64,000 bases of DNA from Leyella lascolaii (GTDB lineage Bacteria; Bacteroidota; Bacteroidia; Bacteroidales; Bacteroidaceae), in contig NZ_LT556038.1 in assembly GCF_900079775.1 (NCBI RefSeq), positions 1 to 64,000 on the forward strand, given 5' to 3'. The translations under genes were made by a program, and so were the position numbers. Shown in pieces: positions 1 through 8,781 of this stretch. Below the pieces are notes generated by a model that saw only the letters and a list, made by a program, of their open reading frames with translations, did no database searches and was not told the origin of the DNA. Each line of letters opens with the position of its first letter. Position 1 is the stretch's first letter.

Positions 1-202
<202 letters not shown>

Positions 203-300
203 GTGTGTGGGGCTTATTCCTTGAGTTGTTCGGGTTTTGCTTGTATGAGGATGTCATACCATACGTTGTCCGGTGGAGTCCGGACATTCGGAAAAGACAT

Positions 301-410
301 TTATGGTGGTGATAGCGACGGTGTTCCACCTCTTCCCATCCCGAACAGAGAAGTTAAGCCCGTCATCGCCGATGGTACTGCAATGCAATGCGGGAGAGTA
401 GGCAGCCGCC
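301..410 (+). rRNA. 5S ribosomal RNA
   Basis: About 110 bases carrying the universal 5S core (cccgaacagagaagttaag) and the Bacteroidetes-like 3' half (gatggtactgcaatgcaatg). The ends are placed from the closing helix (ggtggtgatagcg at the start, ggcagccgcc at the end) and may be off by a few bases. A run of T follows immediately. Confidence 0.93.
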
Positions 411-421
411 TTTTTTCACAT

Positions 422-465
422 GAGGGACGTTTCCGGCAGTGAGCCGTGGAACGTCCCTCTTTTTT
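422..465 (+). terminator. rRNA operon terminator
   Basis: A stem of gagggacgtttcc (422-434) with ggaacgtccctc (448-459), followed by six T. It lies 11 bases after the 5S gene and is a textbook intrinsic terminator. Confidence 0.9.
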
Positions 466-730
466 GTCATGTCGGAAACGGGTGTTTTGCGGTGACGCGA
501 GGTCCGACTTTTGTGTCGGCAGTGTCTTAGCCGGTTTACGCCCTTAATTCCGAATCGCATTATACTTCCATTATTATTTCATGCTGCTGTAGCCAGATTG
601 TATTCAGCTTTATCGAAGATGTGGCGAGCTACATCTTGAAAAAGATGAATACAGGATAACGGTAGCAGTGTGGAAGTAGGATGAGGAGATGACAACAAAC
701 ATTAAATGTATAATGGCTGTTCTAATGTTC

Positions 731-955
731 TCAAAAACCCAGTGCCGAGCAACAGTGGGTGACGTCGCGCAGGGAGATGCCGAGACGTTTCATGTCGCAG
801 TGACGCTTGATAGTCTTCAACGGATATTTCATTCCGTAATAGGCAGTCACCATCTGTATGCACGTCGGTCCACAGTCGTTTGCCTCAATCTGCCGAAATG
901 CAGGCACGCGGCGTTTATGCCTCAGTTTTCCCTTTTTCGTTTTGTGAATATCCAT
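731..955 (-). pseudogene. truncated C39 peptidase domain (remnant)
   Basis: The 74-residue frame contains the cysteine half of a C39 (bacteriocin-processing) peptidase domain: a basic N-terminus, then FRQIEANDCGPTCIQMVTAY with the catalytic Cys and upstream Gln region. The frame stops at residue 74, before the catalytic His/Asp half. No remaining C39 domain, membrane domain or ABC ATPase is found downstream (below 731) before the rRNA operon. C39 domains normally sit at the N-terminus of ~700-residue ABC exporters or are stand-alone domains of ~150 residues. It follows, on the same strand, a TonB-type barrel gene from which it is separated by a terminator. I read it as a gene remnant; a short expressed product cannot be excluded. 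Confidence 0.7.
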
Positions 956-972
956 TTATGTCTTTTTAGTCT

Positions 973-1012
973 TAAAAAATACGATGGCAGATACCTTTAG
1001 CCTGCCACCGTA
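973..1012 (-). terminator. intrinsic terminator of the barrel-protein gene
   Basis: Read on the minus strand, an 11-bp stem (1002-1012 with 980-990, one G-T pair) is followed by TTTTTT. It lies 15 bases beyond the stop of the outer-membrane protein gene and separates it from the C39 remnant. Confidence 0.8.
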
Positions 1013-1026
1013 AATATTTTATTCAT

Positions 1027-3906
1027 TTACATCTTTTTCTTAGGAAAGACGTTGAATCTGTATATGGCGTGCAGGAGCACATACCGCGGAGGAGTGTTGT
1101 AGAAACGCTCCACACGTCCCTGCGTGTTGATGCTGCGCTCCACCTTCTTCAGCTGGTGTAGAATGTCGAACGCGTCGGCACGGAGTGTGAGTTTTCCTTT
1201 GAAGAAAGAGCGGGTCAGCCGTGCGTTCCACACGAAGTTGTCGTCATTCATGGCAGACTCCTCATAGCCGCGGCGGCTGTACATCGTAAGGTCGGTGTCG
1301 AGCTTGAATCCGAACGGGAGGTGGAGATAGCCGTACAGTCCGTAATTGTAGTCGTAAGCGTTGATGGCGGTGAAATCGCGACGGTCACCGTCAGTGCCGA
1401 CCCATGACACGGAGCCCTTGAAGCCTACAGTGTGCTTTCCAAGCGACCAGTCGAGACTGAGGGTCTCCGAGAGGATAGAACTTTTAACAGTGCTCTTAAC
1501 CGGGGCGGCGGCAAGATCATCGCCTATCATGTCGACACTGTGGATGTATCTCCACGAGGTGGAAGAGTTGAAGTACAGGCGTTTCTTCTTGTCCAACGGA
1601 CCGTTCATGGTTAATCTTGTGTCAAGATTCCAGTTGCCGTTCACATTATAGTAGGAGTAAGTGCGGCGTCCCGTACTACGGTCATACACATAACCCATCG
1701 CCACATCGTTCTCGCTTATGTTGAAAGTCACAACAGGAGAAATCTTTATGGTGTGCTTTCTGTCGTTATAGTCAAGGCTGATGGTGTGTGAGCGTCTGTT
1801 CTTCAGATTCCTGTTGCCATAGTTTATGGTCGTCATAGGGTCGGAGTCGTCAACGAAGTCGAGAGAATACAGCATGTTGGGGGTGCTGCTCTTCATATTG
1901 TATTTAAGGGCACCGCCCCTCAGATAGTCCTTTGTCGTGAGATGCAGCTCGACCGACGGTTCCATCATCACCGTGCTGCGGCTGAAAGCCGTGTCTATAC
2001 GTGCGCGGTGATAATCAAGTTTCTCGTTCAGTATATTCAGCTTCAATTCCGGTAGCAAGCGCATGGTCAGTTTGTCATTACGCCACAGGTCGATAAAGGC
2101 ATTCACTGCTACGGAGTGGCTGTTGTCGCTTTCCACCGAGCTGTAGCTGTTCTTTCCGTCAAGCGTCGGCAGGTATTCCGTGACTGACGGCAGCGCGCCT
2201 ATGGGATTCTCCGTGTCCGGTCCCCAACCGTCGAGAGTCTCGAGATGGTATAGTTTGTTGGAAGACCTGCTGCGTCCGGCACTCATGTTGTATTTGAAGT
2301 ATAATGTCAGACGGTCGGAGAATACCATGCCGTAATAGCTGTTGAGATTTATCCTGAAACCTCGCGAGGGTGTGACATCGTTGTAGCGGTTAATAAAATC
2401 AGTAGAGCCGGTTCCTGATAAATAGTCTATGCGCTGATGGGTGAAGTCACGCATGTCGGACCCGAACAACGAACCATTGATGTTAACATACAGGAAGTCA
2501 CTGTTATGAGGCATACGCAGCATCATGCCCGTACCTATATTGGCAGACCACTGCTTGTTGTCATAGTAACGGTTTTTTATCTGACGGTTTATGAGACGGG
2601 CACGAAGATCGTCGTCAAGCACAGGAGCCGACAATATCTTTGAGAAATCCTCAAATCCGTCCCATGTCTCGTCAGATGTTGCGGAAGTCTGTGATATGTC
2701 ATGACGCATGCGGCTGTAGCGCGCTCCAAGGTTGAGGTCATACTCCACACGCGATGTATCGCCCTTCGGCTTCAGTTCCAGACTGTGGCTCGTGTTGAAG
2801 AACATGTTGCAGAAGCGGGCTTTCTGTACCTGACGGTCGTAGGTGTCACCGTCGGAGAGGAAGTTGGTCCGGAATGTGTTCTGAACCTCATTATTGTCAT
2901 AATGTGTGAAGTTTGCGCTTCCGTTATATTCGTAACGTCCTTCACGGTCGTCCACGTTGACATTCATGCCGGCATTCTTTGTTGTGAGCCGTCCGTAAGG
3001 CATCTTGTCCGGTGTCCAGTCATTGGTGTTGGGAGTGGTGAAGTCGTTGATGTTGTTGATGTTGCCGTAAAGGGAGATGCGTGAGTGGTCGGTGGAACGC
3101 ATGGCAAACAGGCGTGCCATGTAAAGGTCGTGGTTGGCGCCTCCCGCGTCTATGTTACCCATCCATCCGATGTTGTACTGCTTTTTCAGGTTGACGTCCA
3201 TGACAAGCTGCTTGTCGTTCATGTCGCGGTCGAGAAACTCGCTCAGCCTTCCTGCCTTGTCGTACACCTTCACCGTGTTGACGGCATAGGTGGGCAGATT
3301 CTCCAGCATGATGGTGTTGTCTCCTTTGAAGAAGTCCTTGCCGTTGAGCAGCAGACTCTCCACGAACCGTCCGTTGACATATATGCGTCCGTCAGACTTC
3401 AGTTCCACTCCGGGCAGCTGTTTCACCAGCGCGTCGAGCATCGAGCCTTCTGCCAGTTGGAATGCGTCCGCGTTGTAGACAACAGTGTCGCCCTTGTTGT
3501 AGAACTTCACCTTGGTGGCAGTAACCACTACCTCGTCTATGGCATGCACCTTCGGACGTTTCATATATATGGTTGAAAGCACTCTGTTTGTCTCTCGCCG
3601 TCTGATGTCGCTTACCTCTATCGGAGTGTATGTTGTCTCGTACCCTTCCTTCTCAGTCTTTATGATGTAATTTCCTTCCTTGACGTTGAACCTGTAAAGT
3701 TTTCTCAACGTTATATATCCGTTGTCGTTCAGGCAGCTGTCAAGTGCCACACTGTCCGGAGACAGAAGTGTTACCTTAACATCCTCTATTGTCGTGCGCA
3801 GAATGTAATCCTGTATCGTGGCATAAATCTTGATACTTCGTTCTTTCTGTCCGAAAACATTGCAGGCGCACGAGAGCATAAATATAAACAAAATACACTT
3901 TCTCAT
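1027..3906 (-). CDS. outer-membrane beta-barrel protein, TonB-receptor-like (OMP_b-brl_3 type)
   Basis: 959 residues. A cleavable signal peptide (about residues 1-19, ending VFGQ) is followed by a carboxypeptidase-regulatory-like beta-sandwich (~25-115), the linker EVVVTATKVKFYNKGDTVVY, and a plug-like domain (PGVELKSDGRIYVNGRFVE...LLNGKDFF). A long barrel region rich in aromatic-ended strands fills the rest. This matches the 'outer membrane beta-barrel family protein' group of TonB-dependent receptors, distinct from the SusC at 50-53 kb: there is no SusD partner. The substrate is unknown. Relatives are sometimes next to C39-type peptide exporters, and a C39 remnant does lie downstream. The 343-base region 3907-4249 upstream holds no gene; it must carry the promoter, but I see no clear TAnnTTTG box. 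Confidence 0.85.
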   Translation of the reverse strand: MRKCILFIFMLSCACNVFGQKERSIKIYATIQDYILRTTIEDVKVTLLSPDSVALDSCLNDNGYITLRKLYRFNVKEGNYIIKTEKEGYETTYTPIEVSDIRRRETNRVLSTIYMKRPKVHAIDEVVVTATKVKFYNKGDTVVYNADAFQLAEGSMLDALVKQLPGVELKSDGRIYVNGRFVESLLLNGKDFFKGDNTIMLENLPTYAVNTVKVYDKAGRLSEFLDRDMNDKQLVMDVNLKKQYNIGWMGNIDAGGANHDLYMARLFAMRSTDHSRISLYGNINNINDFTTPNTNDWTPDKMPYGRLTTKNAGMNVNVDDREGRYEYNGSANFTHYDNNEVQNTFRTNFLSDGDTYDRQVQKARFCNMFFNTSHSLELKPKGDTSRVEYDLNLGARYSRMRHDISQTSATSDETWDGFEDFSKILSAPVLDDDLRARLINRQIKNRYYDNKQWSANIGTGMMLRMPHNSDFLYVNINGSLFGSDMRDFTHQRIDYLSGTGSTDFINRYNDVTPSRGFRINLNSYYGMVFSDRLTLYFKYNMSAGRSRSSNKLYHLETLDGWGPDTENPIGALPSVTEYLPTLDGKNSYSSVESDNSHSVAVNAFIDLWRNDKLTMRLLPELKLNILNEKLDYHRARIDTAFSRSTVMMEPSVELHLTTKDYLRGGALKYNMKSSTPNMLYSLDFVDDSDPMTTINYGNRNLKNRRSHTISLDYNDRKHTIKISPVVTFNISENDVAMGYVYDRSTGRRTYSYYNVNGNWNLDTRLTMNGPLDKKKRLYFNSSTSWRYIHSVDMIGDDLAAAPVKSTVKSSILSETLSLDWSLGKHTVGFKGSVSWVGTDGDRRDFTAINAYDYNYGLYGYLHLPFGFKLDTDLTMYSRRGYEESAMNDDNFVWNARLTRSFFKGKLTLRADAFDILHQLKKVERSINTQGRVERFYNTPPRYVLLHAIYRFNVFPKKKM

Positions 3907-4198
3907 AATGTTAGGTTTTTATAGGTTTCCTTTTAATAACATACAGAAGTACTTCTCCTCATGTTATTATGATATCATCAGAGTTTGACACCTTTTTATG
4001 ATATAAAGACGCTCGAAACACTAAATTCTAAACAAGATAGCAAAGAAATTAACGTTTGTTTTCTTTGCGTTGTATAAAAGGTAAAAATATGTTATAATAT
4101 TGACTCCGGAATCAATATACACGAATCGTGTTTGAGATTTGACGTAAAACCGTCTTTGCTTTTATTTAATGTATAGGAGTAAACTGTAAGGTGAAAAG

Positions 4199-4241
4199 AC
4201 AGCTTGGGCTGTCTTATGGCATTCGGTTTAACCCAAGCTGT
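4199..4241 (-). terminator. hairpin terminator after glf
   Basis: A perfect 10-bp inverted repeat, ACAGCTTGGG (4199-4208) with CCCAAGCTGT (4232-4241), lies 8 bases downstream of the glf stop. The following minus-strand bases are CTTTTCACC, a weak T tract. Confidence 0.65.
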
Positions 4242-4249
4242 GGTAAGAA

Positions 4250-5356
4250 TCAGAGTTCAAGAGCGAGCGCAGCCATGATGGCGTCGTCCATATCATAGTA
4301 TCTGTATTCTCCGAGGCGTCCGCCAAAGATTATATTGGGGAAAAGGCTTGCGGCGGCTTCGCGGTATCTGTTGTAAAGACGATGGTTGCGTGCATTGTTC
4401 ACCGGATAATATGCCTCCTGCCCCGGACTCCATTGGGTTGGATATTCGCGTGTGATTATTGTGTAAGGAAGCTTAGGTTGCGTAGGACAGAAATGCTTAT
4501 GCTCTATTGTCCGCGTGTAGGGCACATCAGGCGATGTCTCGTTTATTACGGCAATGCCCTGATAGTCGGACACATCCACACGTTCGGTATGGAACTCCAG
4601 ACCGCGATAGTCCAGCGCGCCGAAACGATAGTCCATCAGTTCGTCTATCATACCGGTGTAAACAATCTTTGGCGCACGCCCGAGCCAGAAGTCGCGTTGC
4701 TTGCAGAAGTCTGTTCCTGTCAGTGTCTCCACACCGTCGAGCATTCGTCTTACCATGGCATGATATCCGTTGGCGGGGATGCCTTGGTGTCTGTCACCGA
4801 AATAACGGCTGTCGAACGTTGTGCGTACGGGAAGGCGTTCTATTATCTCCGCAGGTAGTTAAGTCGCAGCACGTCCCCACTGCTTTTCGGTATAGCCTTT
4901 AATAAGCAGGTCGTATACCGTTCTGCCTATAAGGCTGACAGCTTTCTGTTCAAGATTTTCAGGATTGGGATAATATTCTTTCTCACGTTCTGCTGCCAAT
5001 ATGCATGGTATGTCGTCAGGACGCATTGTACCGAATATCTCATGGAAGGTCATAAGGCTGACAGGCATGTGATAATATCTGTCGGCATTGCGCGCAATGA
5101 CTGTATGCACGTAACTGTTGAAGTCGGAGAACCGTCGCACGAAAGACCACACCTGCTCATTGTCTGTGTGGAAAATGTGTGCACCGTACAGATGGACATT
5201 AATGCCTTCTGTCATCTTGTCGCGCACATTGCCGCCTACGTCACTGCGGCGTTCGAGTACCAGACATCTCAGACCTTTCTCTCTGGCTCGCCATGCTGTG
5301 ACAGCTCCGTAAAGTCCGCTGCCTACAATTATTATGTCGTAATCGTATGAGTCCAT
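4250..5356 (-). pseudogene. glf: UDP-galactopyranose mutase, interrupted by one in-frame stop
   Basis: UDP-galactopyranose mutase interconverts UDP-Galp and UDP-Galf, the donor for galactofuranose in surface polysaccharides. Residues 1-165 hold the FAD-binding fold (IIIVGSGLYGAVTA) and the family signature YGAHIFHT. Residues after 167 hold the other half (RTTFDSRYFGDRHQGIP, YYPVNNARNHRLY, GRLGEYRYYDMDDAI). The two halves are in the same frame: 1107 bases, 369 codons, normal for the family. They are separated only by a UAA at 4859-4861 (codon 166), right after KQWGR, where relatives read a sense codon before LP. No insertion or deletion is present. It is a nonsense mutant, a read error, or, less likely, a readthrough gene. 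It stands alone, without other polysaccharide genes. Confidence 0.9.
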
Positions 5357-5402
5357 ATATGCATTATGTTTTAAATCATAAACAGATGCTCTAATTTGAC
5401 AG

Positions 5403-5410
5403 CAAAGATA
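5403..5410 (-). promoter_or_regulatory. -7 promoter box for glf
   Basis: The minus strand reads TATCTTTG, matching the Bacteroidetes -7 consensus TAnnTTTG, 47 bases upstream of the glf ATG. No -33 TTTG is seen at the expected distance. The surrounding 5357-5633 holds no gene. Confidence 0.5.
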
Positions 5411-5633
5411 AGGATAACATCCGTGAATCTTATAACATTGATTGATTTTGAACAGCTAACCTACCTCTAAATTGCAATAACAAAGCAGACGTTTGGCTGA
5501 TAAAGATGAAATATAATAGACGCAATCCTTTTATCACGTTAATTGTCATTCAAATAAGTCTTTTAAATAACCTATTTTTATACTTGCAAAAGTATAAAGA
5601 AGATGTAGAACTGTAAGGTTTTCCGCTGATAAT

Positions 5634-5664
5634 TTTGTAATTAAACGATTTGATTGTATCTTTG
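5634..5664 (+). promoter_or_regulatory. promoter for the AbiF-associated RNA
   Basis: TTTG (5634-5637), 19 bases, TATCTTTG (5657-5664): an exact match in sequence and spacing to the Bacteroidetes housekeeping promoter. Transcription would begin near 5670, directly at the structured segment described next. Confidence 0.8.
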
Positions 5665-5668
5665 CAGC

Positions 5669-5723
5669 AACAGTTCTCGCCACGCCTCTCAACGATGCGT
5701 ACCACGGCGAGACTTCGTTTTTT
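5669..5723 (+). ncRNA. short structured RNA upstream of abiF (abiF-RNA-like)
   Basis: A ~55-nt segment starts just after a strong promoter and folds by nested pairing: TCTCGCC (5675-5681) with GGCGAGA (5706-5712), enclosing ACGC (5682-5685) with GCGT (5697-5700) and an 11-base loop. A TTCG and six T (5718-5723) follow, so the RNA can end by itself as an intrinsic terminator. The Abi gene begins 5 bases later. Conserved RNAs next to abiF genes are known (the abiF RNA motif). Assignment here rests on position and fold, not on a covariance-model search. Confidence 0.65.
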
Positions 5724-5727
5724 ATAG

Positions 5728-6633
5728 ATGTATATGAAATATGCCAAACAACCAATAGCACTATCGCAGCAACTCAAACTTTTAGAGCAAAGAGGTCTGA
5801 TAATTCAGAATGAAGAAACAGCCTTAAGCCAACTTCAATCTATCAGCTACTTCAGACTTGCGAGTTATTGGCATTCTATGGAAGTTCCGAACTCTGACAA
5901 GCATCGGTTCCTCCCTGACAGCAACTTTGATGATGTTATTGAATTGTATCAGTTTGACAAAAAGCTAAGGACATTAGTTTTCGCATCCATTCAAGACATT
6001 GAGATTGCCTTACGCACACGAATCATTCAATGGTTCTCTTTAAAATACGGAGCGTTTTGGCTTATGGATGTAAGGCTTTTCAAAGACGAGGGCATATTTG
6101 CAAACTGTCTTGAGAATATACAAAAGGAAGTAAACCGTTCAAATGAAGATTTCCTGAAAGAACATTTCAAGAAATATAATGATCCGTCGTTGCCTCCTGT
6201 ATGGAAAACTATGGAAGTTATCTCTTTCGGCACTTTATCCAAGTTATATTGTAATTTCAACGATACCGGCGTAAAGAAGCAGGTAGCAAAAAGCTTTGGT
6301 TTACCACAGTATCTATATTTGGAAAGTTGGATGAAATGCGCATCTGTTTTACGAAACTATTGTGCTCACCACGCACGACTTTGGAACCGCCGTTTTCCTA
6401 TTATGCCTCAGCTCCCAAAAAGCTTGCCTCTTCAATGGATTGGTACAAAATGCATACGACCAATCAAACTATATGGTCAAGTTTGCTGTTTGGCATATTT
6501 GGAACAAAGTATTAATCCCAATAGCCAATTCAAAAGCAGAATAAAAGCTTTATTGTCAAACACTCCACAGACAATATTAAAAGCGATGGGCTTTCCTGCA
6601 AACTGGCGTGAAGAACCTTTGTGGAACGACTAA
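5728..6633 (+). CDS. AbiF/AbiD-type abortive infection protein (Abi_2 family, HEPN)
   Basis: 301 residues of the Abi_2 family: N-terminal LSQQLKLLEQRGLII and SYFRLASYWHSM, which are typical family blocks. A C-terminal block, LRNYCAHHARLWNR, gives the HEPN ribonuclease motif R209-x4-H214 plus the conserved WNR. Family members block phage growth, probably by RNA cleavage that arrests the cell. ATG at 5728 lies 5 bases after the T tract of the small RNA, and another in-frame ATG follows at 5734. Translation must then depend on readthrough of that terminator, which would link toxin level to the RNA. No separate antitoxin protein gene is adjacent, which fits an RNA partner. Confidence 0.88.
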   Translation: MYMKYAKQPIALSQQLKLLEQRGLIIQNEETALSQLQSISYFRLASYWHSMEVPNSDKHRFLPDSNFDDVIELYQFDKKLRTLVFASIQDIEIALRTRIIQWFSLKYGAFWLMDVRLFKDEGIFANCLENIQKEVNRSNEDFLKEHFKKYNDPSLPPVWKTMEVISFGTLSKLYCNFNDTGVKKQVAKSFGLPQYLYLESWMKCASVLRNYCAHHARLWNRRFPIMPQLPKSLPLQWIGTKCIRPIKLYGQVCCLAYLEQSINPNSQFKSRIKALLSNTPQTILKAMGFPANWREEPLWND

Positions 6634-6771
6634 GCACAAACATTCAAAAATGTTCTTTTTGCAGGTTTGTGAATATTTAATGAGCCTTATTTTTGAAGAA
6701 TGCCAACCAAGTGACAATATATCAACAATCTACCCGCAGATTTTTATGTCATAAAAGGCGGTAAAACGAGA

Positions 6772-6798
6772 AAGTGGGGATTCTTGTTGTCCCCACTT
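6772..6798. terminator. hairpin terminator between convergent genes
   Basis: A perfect 9-bp inverted repeat, AAGTGGGGA (6772-6780) with TCCCCACTT (6790-6798). It sits between the ends of the Abi gene (+) and the DUF2795 operon (-) and could serve either. Confidence 0.6.
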
Positions 6799-6845
6799 CC
6801 GATGATTTTCAATCTTCTGTTCAATACTTTACGCCGGTTTGCGGC

Positions 6846-7067
6846 TTAATACTCGTCCTCGTTGAAGAGGAAATCTTCTTTTGTCGGATAATCAGGCCAT
6901 ATATCCTCAATGCTCTCATACACGTCACCTTCATCCTCTATCTCCTGCAAGTTTTCAAGCACTTCGAGCGGTGCGCCGGAGCGCATGGCATAGTCTATGA
7001 GCTCATCTTTGGTTGCGGGCCAAGGTGCATCTTCAAGTTTAGAAGCCAATTCAAGTGTCCAATACAT
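6846..7067 (-). CDS. DUF2795 small conserved protein
   Basis: 73 residues, acidic, with the block PWPATKDELIDYAMRSGAP typical of the DUF2795 family. It is highly conserved in Bacteroidales and of unknown function. It is the last gene of a three-gene minus-strand set, 57 bases after the adenosyltransferase. Confidence 0.85.
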   Translation of the reverse strand: MYWTLELASKLEDAPWPATKDELIDYAMRSGAPLEVLENLQEIEDEGDVYESIEDIWPDYPTKEDFLFNEDEY

Positions 7068-7124
7068 AATCTTTCTTTTTATATTAGGTTTTTTTATGTA
7101 CGCGCAAAAATAATAAAATTTATG

Positions 7125-7658
7125 CTATATGCAAGAAATAGTAAGAGTTTTTTCTGCTGTATTACTAATAAAATTTAAATTTCTTGCTAAAACAAACAGA
7201 TAGTCTGATAGTCTGTTCATGAAAGCAAGTGATGTGTAATCATTTGTATTTCGCTCCGTCATCGACAGCATCCTGCGTTCCGCACGCCTGCACAATGCAC
7301 GGCAGACATGGCATGTGGCAGCCGCAGGAGTCCCCCCTGGAATGACGAATGAATGTAATGGAGGCAGCGAACTTTGCAGTCGGTCTATCTCATTCTCAAG
7401 ACCTGCTACATCAGAAGCGGAAACAGTTGATTGTGAGAAACCGGCAAACTCGTTCCCTATCCGAAACAGCAGACATTGTATCTCGGAGATGAAGTCTTTG
7501 TCACGACCGTCCTCCATCACGGATGTAAGCAGACCGAGATATGAGTTGAGCTCATCCATAGTGCCATATAACTCAATACGCCAGTCAGTCTTGTATGTAC
7601 GCTTGCCGTCTGGCAGCGATGTGGTGCCGTCGTCTCCGGTACGTGTGTATATCTTCAT
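7125..7658 (-). CDS. cob(I)alamin adenosyltransferase, PduO type
   Basis: 177 residues, full length. It transfers the 5'-deoxyadenosyl group of ATP to Co(I) of a corrinoid, making the adenosylcobalamin used by enzymes such as methylmalonyl-CoA mutase. Seen: the N-terminal ATP-binding TRTGDDGTT, FVIPGGT near residue 108, CRRAER near residue 123, and a late NRLSDYLFVLAR block, all in family order. It starts 9 bases after the stop of the methyltransferase-like gene, so the two are cotranscribed. Confidence 0.92.
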   Translation of the reverse strand: MKIYTRTGDDGTTSLPDGKRTYKTDWRIELYGTMDELNSYLGLLTSVMEDGRDKDFISEIQCLLFRIGNEFAGFSQSTVSASDVAGLENEIDRLQSSLPPLHSFVIPGGTPAAATCHVCRALCRRAERRMLSMTERNTNDYTSLAFMNRLSDYLFVLARNLNFISNTAEKTLTISCI

Positions 7659-7667
7659 TGTCTTATA

Positions 7668-8285
7668 TTAAAAGTTCACAATATAATTCTGTTTTATCCT
7701 TTTGTCGAAGAACAATATACCGCAGTAATACAGGTCGAATGTAACCCCTGTACGGCTGTCATTCATCATACTTTTCCATATCTCCCGCGCGGCATGGCTG
7801 CCTTTTATGCCCTCGAGAATCAATATGGAGTCATCAGGGATGTTGTCTATAAAACAAGGAGAGAACTCTCTGTGCACGTCTTTCAGATTAATGCGGAAAA
7901 GCAATGGCGACGGAATGCTGTCATATGGCTTGTTTCTTTCAACCGCATAAGTGTCACGATAGTCAATCACCCTTGTCTTGCGGCATCCTGCATTTACGTA
8001 TGCCACAAGTGCAGCGTCACTTCTACCGATATTGATGAATGTCATCGGCTGCTGATAATTGGCGATTCTAAAATACAGTCTGCATAACTTCTCGTCTGTA
8101 GAACCGATATTGGGAAACTCCTCTCTAAGGTCTGCATATGCGTAATATGGATAGTGCTCGTTTACCACATACCGTATGAAACGATAGGCGGACGGAGACT
8201 GTACTCCAAAGCCCCGACAATGGGTGATGCGGCTCAACCACGTCACCATCTCACGAAAACCATAACCATTCCAGACCACGTGCAC
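7668..8285 (-). CDS. methyltransferase-like conserved protein
   Basis: 205 residues. The opening (GFGVQSPSAYRFIRYVVNEHYPYYAY) is characteristic of a Bacteroidales group usually annotated as SAM-dependent or O-methyltransferase-like. The middle (MTFINIGRSDAALVAYVNAGCRKTRVIDYRD) aligns in layout with motif I and the acidic end of beta-2, but the glycine-rich loop is degenerate (NIGRSDAA). The later DDSILILEGI corresponds to motif IV. Activity is therefore doubtful. It is first in the operon with the adenosyltransferase, which does not define its role. Confidence 0.6.
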   Translation of the reverse strand: MHVVWNGYGFREMVTWLSRITHCRGFGVQSPSAYRFIRYVVNEHYPYYAYADLREEFPNIGSTDEKLCRLYFRIANYQQPMTFINIGRSDAALVAYVNAGCRKTRVIDYRDTYAVERNKPYDSIPSPLLFRINLKDVHREFSPCFIDNIPDDSILILEGIKGSHAAREIWKSMMNDSRTGVTFDLYYCGILFFDKRIKQNYIVNF

Positions 8286-8374
8286 TGATATATTTTGTTA
8301 TTACGTTTAAATGTGTAAGCTTACTCCTATTTAGCGGTACGGAGACAATAGCGGAATGCTGTCTATAGACCACC

Positions 8375-8469
8375 GAGTGCATCTTATCTTATGCAAAGAT
8401 AATGCAAATGAGCGGAAAGAGAGCTTGCTCTTTGTTTCCCGAGTGCAGCTTATCTTATGCAAAGATACA
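8375..8469. repeat. 66-base repeat, one full and one partial copy
   Basis: One full unit (8375-8440) and the first 29 bases of a second (8441-8469). Each contains gagtgca/cttatcttatgcaaagata; the full unit adds the hairpin AAAGAG...CTCTTT. The same family forms a longer array at 58105-58396. Read on the minus strand each copy has TATCTTTG (8394-8401 and 8460-8467), a perfect -7 promoter box pointing at the operon that starts at 8285. The stretch 8286-8726 otherwise shows no gene. Confidence 0.85.
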
Positions 8470-8726
8470 ATTAAATCGTATAAAATAATTAACAGCTTTC
8501 ACAGTTTATTTAAACCACAATCAGTCATCAGAAGGTTTTAGCGTGTCATGATGCCTTATGTCAGGTGCTTAAACGCTCTTCAATGATTAAAAAAACATGT
8601 CTCATTGTTGTAATCCTTGACATAGCCAACATGTGGTATAATATGAGTAATTTAAAGCTCCAGTCATACAAATCACGCATAAAGTATGATGATTCGGAGT
8701 AAAACCTAAAATTGAATGCCGTATGT

Positions 8727-8757
8727 TTTGCGTTAAGACATATAATGCTTATATTTG
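8727..8757 (+). promoter_or_regulatory. promoter of the FimB/Mfa2-family gene
   Basis: TTTG (8727-8730), 19 bases, TATATTTG (8750-8757): exact Bacteroidetes promoter. The ATG follows 24 bases after the -7 box, leaving a short leader. Confidence 0.85.
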
Positions 8758-8781
8758 CGATAACTGAAAATCTGAATCGTT

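Noticed and set aside
203..560. Open frames over the 5S gene and its terminator
   Set aside because: They lie across rRNA and a terminator hairpin and encode no recognisable protein.
689..1000. 103-codon plus-strand frame
   Set aside because: It is antisense to the C39 remnant and a terminator; no family features.
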